DNA of 36,243 nucleotides from Aurantimonadaceae bacterium (GTDB lineage: Bacteria > Pseudomonadota > Alphaproteobacteria > Rhizobiales > Rhizobiaceae). Below are positions 32,913 to 36,243 of the stretch, piece by piece. A program made the translations under genes and the position numbers. The notes beneath the pieces were generated by a model. It had not been told where the DNA came from, did not search any database, and was given only the letters and a program-made list of their open reading frames with translations. Each line of letters begins with the position of its first letter. Positions within the stretch are counted from its first letter, which is position 1. The DNA lies in assembly GCA_947474855.1 (NCBI GenBank), contig CANJKV010000017.1, positions 1 to 36,243 of the forward strand, read 5' to 3'.

Positions 32913-32988
32913 TATACTATCGGTGAGCGGCGCCGATCAATCGATTACATACAATTCGACGCTTTCCGGTTCGGAGTTGTTCCGAGCT
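32913..32988 (+). promoter_or_regulatory. Flagellin promoter -10 box and structured 5' leader
   Basis: TATACT (32913-32918) is a good -10 hexamer, though no -35 is clear. It would give a leader of about 130 bases. The leader contains a hairpin with core TCGGA (32971-32975), GTTGT loop and TCCGA (32981-32985), extended by G-C and G-U pairs to 32968-32988. Long flagellin leaders are the target of FlbT/FlaF control in Alphaproteobacteria. The link here is inference. Confidence 0.4.
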
Positions 32989-33055
32989 GCCGCTGTATTC
33001 ACTCCCTTGAAGCAAGCAACAAACCAACAACTGCTTCGGACAACGGGGAAATACA

Positions 33056-33925
33056 ATGGTTGCTCTCGGCTCTTCCTACGCCTCCACCTCCGCCCTCCGC
33101 GCTCTCCAGGCCACTTCGAAAGAAATGGCTACCGCTCAAAGCCGTATCGCGACGGGCCTGAAGGTGAATCAGGCGTCCGACGATCCTGTCGTCTGGAGCA
33201 TTGCCACTCAGCTGCGCAGTTCAATCAAGGCCAACGACACCTTCAAGACGAACCTGTCGACGGCATCGGCTCAGACCAAGCTGACCACCAACGCTTTGGG
33301 CCAAGTCGACAAGAACCTGCGCGAGATTCGTACCAAGGTTGAGGAATACCTCAACACGGCGACGACTACAGATCGCAAGACAGCTATCGCCAGCGAGATC
33401 TCCAATCTTCAGAAAGATATCAGCGAAGCTGTTAAGACCGCCAAATACAACGGCAAGAACTGGCTCGAAGAGACGGGTGATTTCAAGATCGTTTCCGGTC
33501 AAAACATGTCGATCAACATTGATGTGGAAACGGGTAAGCATCTCTCCGGAACGACCGGCTTGCTTGAAGCGGACTCGGTGGCAAGCGCCGTAATCGGCAC
33601 CAACAATCAGAGCCTGCTGGAATTCGGCACTGGCGCAATGAATACCGATTTTGCCAATCTCCAGATCAAGCTCAACGCCGCGATCGATGCCGTAGGCCTT
33701 GCTCAGACGAACTTCGCGGCGGCGCAGAATTCGATCGACAGCCGCCTGGAGTTCATGTCCAACGTCAACGACATTCTCTCGGGCCAGCTTGGTGAGTTGG
33801 TGAACGCCGACCTCGACGAGGAGGCCGCGAAGCTTTCCGCTCTCCAGGTCAAGCAGCAGCTCGCCACCACGGCCCTCCAGATCATCAACCAATCGCAGCT
33901 GAACGTCCTCCGCCTCTTCCAGTAA
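33056..33925 (+). CDS. Flagellin
   Basis: A 289-residue flagellin. The N-terminal D0/D1 helix has SYASTSALRALQATSKEMAT and the family-typical RIATGLKVNQASDDPVVWSI; the C-terminal D1/D0 helix has AQNSIDSRLEFM and ALQVKQQLATTALQIINQSQ then LNVLRLF. The central variable domain is very short, so the filament surface is compact. Base composition is unlike the neighbours: 28 of 60 bases are G or C at 33361-33420, against 49 of 60 in priA at 32281-32340. GGGGA precedes the ATG. No other flagellar gene is in the window. Two strong hairpins follow. It exports through the flagellar type III system and has no signal peptide. Confidence 0.95.
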   Translation: MVALGSSYASTSALRALQATSKEMATAQSRIATGLKVNQASDDPVVWSIATQLRSSIKANDTFKTNLSTASAQTKLTTNALGQVDKNLREIRTKVEEYLNTATTTDRKTAIASEISNLQKDISEAVKTAKYNGKNWLEETGDFKIVSGQNMSINIDVETGKHLSGTTGLLEADSVASAVIGTNNQSLLEFGTGAMNTDFANLQIKLNAAIDAVGLAQTNFAAAQNSIDSRLEFMSNVNDILSGQLGELVNADLDEEAAKLSALQVKQQLATTALQIINQSQLNVLRLFQ

Positions 33926-33988
33926 GCCGACGGGCCTCGAACGGCCCAAGCGTCTTCCCCGTCGTGACGGTCTCGTCCGCGGCTTACC

Positions 33989-34024
33989 CTGGCCCTCCGG
34001 TGCTCCCCGTGCCGGAGGGCCCTT
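33989..34024 (+). terminator. Rho-independent terminator of the flagellin gene
   Basis: A perfect 10-bp stem GGCCCTCCGG (33989-33998) and CCGGAGGGCC (34010-34019) with an 11-base loop, followed by CTTTC. Confidence 0.75.
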
Positions 34025-34038
34025 TCATTCCTGACCAG

Positions 34039-34090
34039 CCAAGCATCCCTTCCGAAGTCCTGATGGGCCTTTGGAAGGGATGCTTCGTCT
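34039..34090 (+). terminator. Second large hairpin downstream of flagellin
   Basis: A perfect 13-bp inverted repeat AAGCATCCCTTCC (34039-34051) and GGAAGGGATGCTT (34071-34083) with a 19-base loop, followed by CGTCTTT. It lies 20 bases after the first terminator. It may be a back-up terminator or the dyad of an inserted element. Confidence 0.55.
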
Positions 34091-34276
34091 TTACCATCAT
34101 GTCCGGAGAGGATGCGTTAGGCACATCTGTCATGGCTTCGTTCAGAGCTTGGGCCCGATAGTGGCTTTATCGAAGGCCGGCAAAGACGGCCCGAACAGAG
34201 GCGGCGACAAAGCCGCCCGCGCCATCAACAAGGGAACCCGGCCTTCACCGGCCGGATCGTCAACGGTTCAGGAACC
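34091..34276. other. Non-coding stretch between flagellin terminators and the next small gene
   Basis: Together with the terminators this completes a 351-base gene-free interval (33926-34276). I see no convincing gene or clear promoter here; a 69-codon frame beginning at 34071 starts inside the hairpin and has no ribosome-binding site. Confidence 0.5.
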
Positions 34277-34465
34277 ATGACCGCCACCAACGCCAGTCCC
34301 GCCACCGGCAGCGCCGACACCGCCTCCGTCCGCCCGCGCGTCGCCGCGAACGATGCCGCACCCTCCGCTTCGGAGATCGACGCCGTCCTGCGCGTCATGG
34401 CGCAGTTGCCGGCCCTTCCCCAGTCGTCGGCCCGGGCCGAGGCGATCCTCGGCCTTTTCCGCTGA
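34277..34465 (+). CDS. Small hypothetical protein (62 aa)
   Basis: A short open frame after AGGAACC, a fair ribosome-binding site. The first half is Ala/Ser/Thr-rich and looks disordered; the second, SASEIDAVLRVMAQLPALPQ then SSARAEAILGLFR, could form two amphipathic helices. No signal peptide or cysteines. I do not recognise the family. It precedes the DUF4345-like gene by 106 bases in the same direction. It may be a real small protein or a chance frame. Confidence 0.45.
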   Translation: MTATNASPATGSADTASVRPRVAANDAAPSASEIDAVLRVMAQLPALPQSSARAEAILGLFR

Positions 34466-34571
34466 GCCAAGGCGCGGGGCCGACCGCCCCCGCCGCTTGA
34501 CGCCGGGCCGGATTGGCCCGACGGAGGCGCCCATCGCTCGCGCATCGCCGCGACAGCATGGGACGCCCGCC

Positions 34572-34958
34572 ATGGAACTCACCCTTCCCACAACCAACGC
34601 CGAATGGCTGCCCTTCGCGGCGGCCGCGGTCGCCGCCCTTCTCGGCCTCCTCGCGCTTCTCGCGCCGCGCCTCGTCCTCCGACTGAAGCCCGCAGAGCGC
34701 GAGGCGCGGGCGGTGGCCGAGGCGCGCTCGCTCATTGCCGGCTTCGGGCTCGGCATCGGCGTCGTCGGCCTTCTCCTCTTCAACCAGCCCTTCGTGCAAC
34801 TGGCCCTCGGCGCGAGCTTCGCCTTCGCCGCGCTGGGCCGGCTCGTCTCGATTCTCACCGACAGCATGGCCGGCGCCTACGACTGGCTCCTTCTCCTCGC
34901 CGCCCTATGCCTTGCCTACTGCGCGCTCGCGCCCGTCTTCGGCCTGCCGCCCGCCTGA
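34572..34958 (+). CDS. Small membrane protein, DUF4345-like
   Basis: A 128-residue protein with four predicted membrane helices: WLPFAAAAVAALLGLLALLAP, LIAGFGLGIGVVGLLLF, LALGASFAFAALGRLVSIL and DWLLLLAALCLAYCALAPVF. A charged loop (RLKPAEREARAVAEARS) separates helices 1 and 2. The GASFAFAALGRLVSILTD segment resembles the DUF4345 family of small four-helix membrane proteins of unknown function. The start ATG has only a weak GGGAC upstream. It lies 230 bases before atpH and ahead of the atp promoter, so it is not part of that operon. Confidence 0.75.
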   Translation: MELTLPTTNAEWLPFAAAAVAALLGLLALLAPRLVLRLKPAEREARAVAEARSLIAGFGLGIGVVGLLLFNQPFVQLALGASFAFAALGRLVSILTDSMAGAYDWLLLLAALCLAYCALAPVFGLPPA

Positions 34959-35015
34959 GGCGGCGATCCCCCGAAAAGAGCGCGGTTTTACCCGGAATTC
35001 GGGCGTCAAGCGGCG

Positions 35016-35044
35016 TTGTCGCGGGCAAAACCCTATGCTAGACG
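35016..35044 (+). promoter_or_regulatory. Sigma-70 promoter of the ATP synthase operon
   Basis: TTGTCG (35016-35021), 17 bases, TAGACG (35039-35044), with an extended TGC just before the -10. Predicted start near 35051, giving a leader of about 138 bases before the atpH GTG. Confidence 0.55.
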
Positions 35045-35188
35045 AAGCCTGCCCTTGGAAGGGCCTCGGCGGCACGGTCGCCTTCCTTCCGTGAATTCTC
35101 AACGGCTTCAAGCTCTTGGGGCGGCTTCCTCCACACGGGAATCGCGACAGTCGAGCTTGAACGGAACGCGAAAAGAAACGGTCGTTTC

Positions 35189-35749
35189 GTGGCACAAACA
35201 TCCTCTCCGGTCTCCGGAGTCGCAGACCGCTACGCCCAGTCGCTCTTCGAGCTTGCGCGCGACGAGGGATCGGTCGACGCCGTCGAGGGCGAACTTGACG
35301 CCTTCGGCCGGCTGATCGAGGAGAACGCCGACTTCCGGCGCCTGGTGGAAAGCCCTGCCTTCTCCTCCGACGATCAGCTGCGCGCTATCGACGCGGTCGT
35401 GAAGGCCACCAATCCCGGCCCGCTCACCGGCAACTTCCTGCGCGTCGTCGCGGCCAACCGCCGCCTCTTCGTGCTGCCCTCGATGATCGTCCGCTTCCGC
35501 CAGCTCGCCAGCGCCTTCCGCGGCGAGGCGGAAGCCGAGGTGACGAGCGCGCAGGCGCTCACCGATTCCCAGCGCGCCGAACTGAAGGCCGCGCTTGGCT
35601 CCTATACGGGCAAGACCGTCAACATGCGCGAGCGCGTCGATCCCGCCATTCTCGGCGGCCTCGTCGTCAAGATCGGCTCGCGGCAGATCGACACCTCGCT
35701 CCGCACCAAACTCTCCTCCCTCAAGATCGCACTGAAAGAGGTCGGCTGA
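35189..35749 (+). CDS. atpH: ATP synthase F1 delta subunit
   Basis: A 186-residue delta subunit, the stalk protein that joins the F1 crown to the peripheral b-subunit stalk. The N-terminal helical domain begins [17 protein letters not shown] and includes [17 protein letters not shown]; the C-terminal part has the highly conserved [20 protein letters not shown] then LRTKLSSLK. The start is GTG at 35189, without a real Shine-Dalgarno sequence; a 14-base palindrome (GAAACGGTCGTTTC, 35175-35188) abuts it. The next gene, atpA, begins on the last base of its TGA stop. It opens the usual alphaproteobacterial atpHAGDC order, downstream of priA. Confidence 0.97.
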   Translation: MAQTSSPVSGVADRYAQSLFELARDEGSVDAVEGELDAFGRLIEENADFRRLVESPAFSSDDQLRAIDAVVKATNPGPLTGNFLRVVAANRRLFVLPSMIVRFRQLASAFRGEAEAEVTSAQALTDSQRAELKAALGSYTGKTVNMRERVDPAILGGLVVKIGSRQIDTSLRTKLSSLKIALKEVG

Positions 35750-36243
35750 TGGATATCCGCGCCGCGGAAATTTCCGCCATCCTTAAGAACCAGATCAAGA
35801 ACTTCGGCTCGGAAGCGGAAGTCTCGGAGATCGGCCAGGTCCTTTCCGTCGGCGACGGCATCGCGCGCGTCTACGGCCTCGACAACGTCCAGGCCGGCGA
35901 GATGGTCGAGTTCCCCGGCGGCATCCGGGGCATGGCGCTGAACCTCGAGTCCGACAATGTCGGCGTCGTGATCTTCGGCGCCGACCGCGACATCAAGGAA
36001 GGCGACACGGTCAAGCGCACCGGCGCCATCGTGGAAGTGCCGGTCGGCAAGGGCCTCCTCGGCCGCGTCGTCGACGGTCTCGGCAACCCGATCGACGGCA
36101 AGGGCCCGATCGAGGGCGCAGAGCGTCGCCGCGTCGACGTCAAGGCCCCGGGCATCATCCCGCGCAAGTCGGTGCACGAGCCGATGTCGACGGGTCTCAA
36201 GGCCATCGACGCGCTGATCCCGATCGGCCGCGGCCAGCGCGAG
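35749..36243 (+). CDS. atpA: ATP synthase F1 alpha subunit, N-terminal part (cut by window end)
   Basis: The first 165 codons of the alpha subunit. The N-terminal helix [20 protein letters not shown] is followed by the beta-barrel domain ([57 protein letters not shown]) and the opening of the nucleotide domain ([19 protein letters not shown]). The P-loop GDRQTGKT is expected just past the window end. The ATG shares its A with the atpH stop codon (TGATG), so translation is coupled. Confidence 0.98.
   Translation, partial: MDIRAAEISAILKNQIKNFGSEAEVSEIGQVLSVGDGIARVYGLDNVQAGEMVEFPGGIRGMALNLESDNVGVVIFGADRDIKEGDTVKRTGAIVEVPVGKGLLGRVVDGLGNPIDGKGPIEGAERRRVDVKAPGIIPRKSVHEPMSTGLKAIDALIPIGRGQRE

Noticed and set aside
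34071-34280. A 69-codon frame after the flagellin terminators
   Set aside because: It starts inside a hairpin arm, has no ribosome-binding site and no recognisable sequence.
35163-35186. GGAAC-N15-CGTT resembling an EcfG promoter just before atpH
   Set aside because: The spacer is shorter than 16-17 and the implied start would fall at or inside the atpH start codon.

Overview
The window is about 36.2 kb of very GC-rich chromosome with strong G/C preference at third codon positions. Gene content points to an alphaproteobacterium of the Hyphomicrobiales (Rhizobiales): a TrcR/DUF1013 protein, an RcdA/DUF1465 protein, EcfG-type (GGAAC...GTT) promoters, a TctCBA tripartite carboxylate transporter, and the order priA ... 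atpH-atpA. I cannot fix the genus. There is no sign of prophage, insertion sequence, integron or CRISPR array; this looks like ordinary chromosomal backbone with some accessory genes.

Layout. 1-1270: two tandem short-chain dehydrogenases, the first cut by the window edge. 1274-3085 (-): a chemoreceptor. 3239-6038: a cell-cycle neighbourhood with trcR (-), a PIG3-type quinone oxidoreductase (-), a strong candidate small RNA (+) and rcdA (+). 6092-8974: an SLC13/TrkA-C permease (-), a DUF533/TerB-like protein (+) and a CBS-domain protein (-). 9121-11252: a DHH phosphoesterase followed by the UV-damage endonuclease UvsE. 11342-14724: an LLM flavin monooxygenase, a LysR regulator, a small ORF, then DUF447 and MgtC/SapB genes. 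14799-21630: a DctB/DctD-type two-component system followed by tctC-tctB-tctA, a carboxylate uptake locus that also carries its sensor and activator. 21755-23569: lepA. 23721-26921 (-): a PQQ glucose/quinate-type dehydrogenase whose membrane anchor is a separate gene, followed by a translationally coupled DUF7002-like gene. 27156-30351: a YegD-like Hsp70, a GlcG/HbpS protein, an exported MsrA and Dps, with a stress flavour. 30541 onward: priA, a lone low-GC flagellin, two small genes, and the start of the ATP synthase operon (atpH, atpA cut by the edge).

The most interesting signals are regulatory. (i) An sRNA-like element lies between the oxidoreductase gene and rcdA, with two short hairpins, a single-stranded anti-Shine-Dalgarno stretch and a textbook terminator. 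(ii) A GGAAC-N17-CGTT promoter overlaps a TTAACC (CtrA-like) half-site upstream of rcdA, and a second GGAAC-N16-TGTT promoter precedes dps. (iii) A perfect inverted repeat brackets the -10 box of trcR. (iv) The DctD-like regulator has GVFPGA instead of GAFTGA, and no sigma-54 promoter is visible upstream of tctC, so the pair may work without sigma-54. (v) The quinoprotein dehydrogenase is split into catalytic and membrane-anchor genes.

All assignments come from reading motifs and context by eye; no database search was run.
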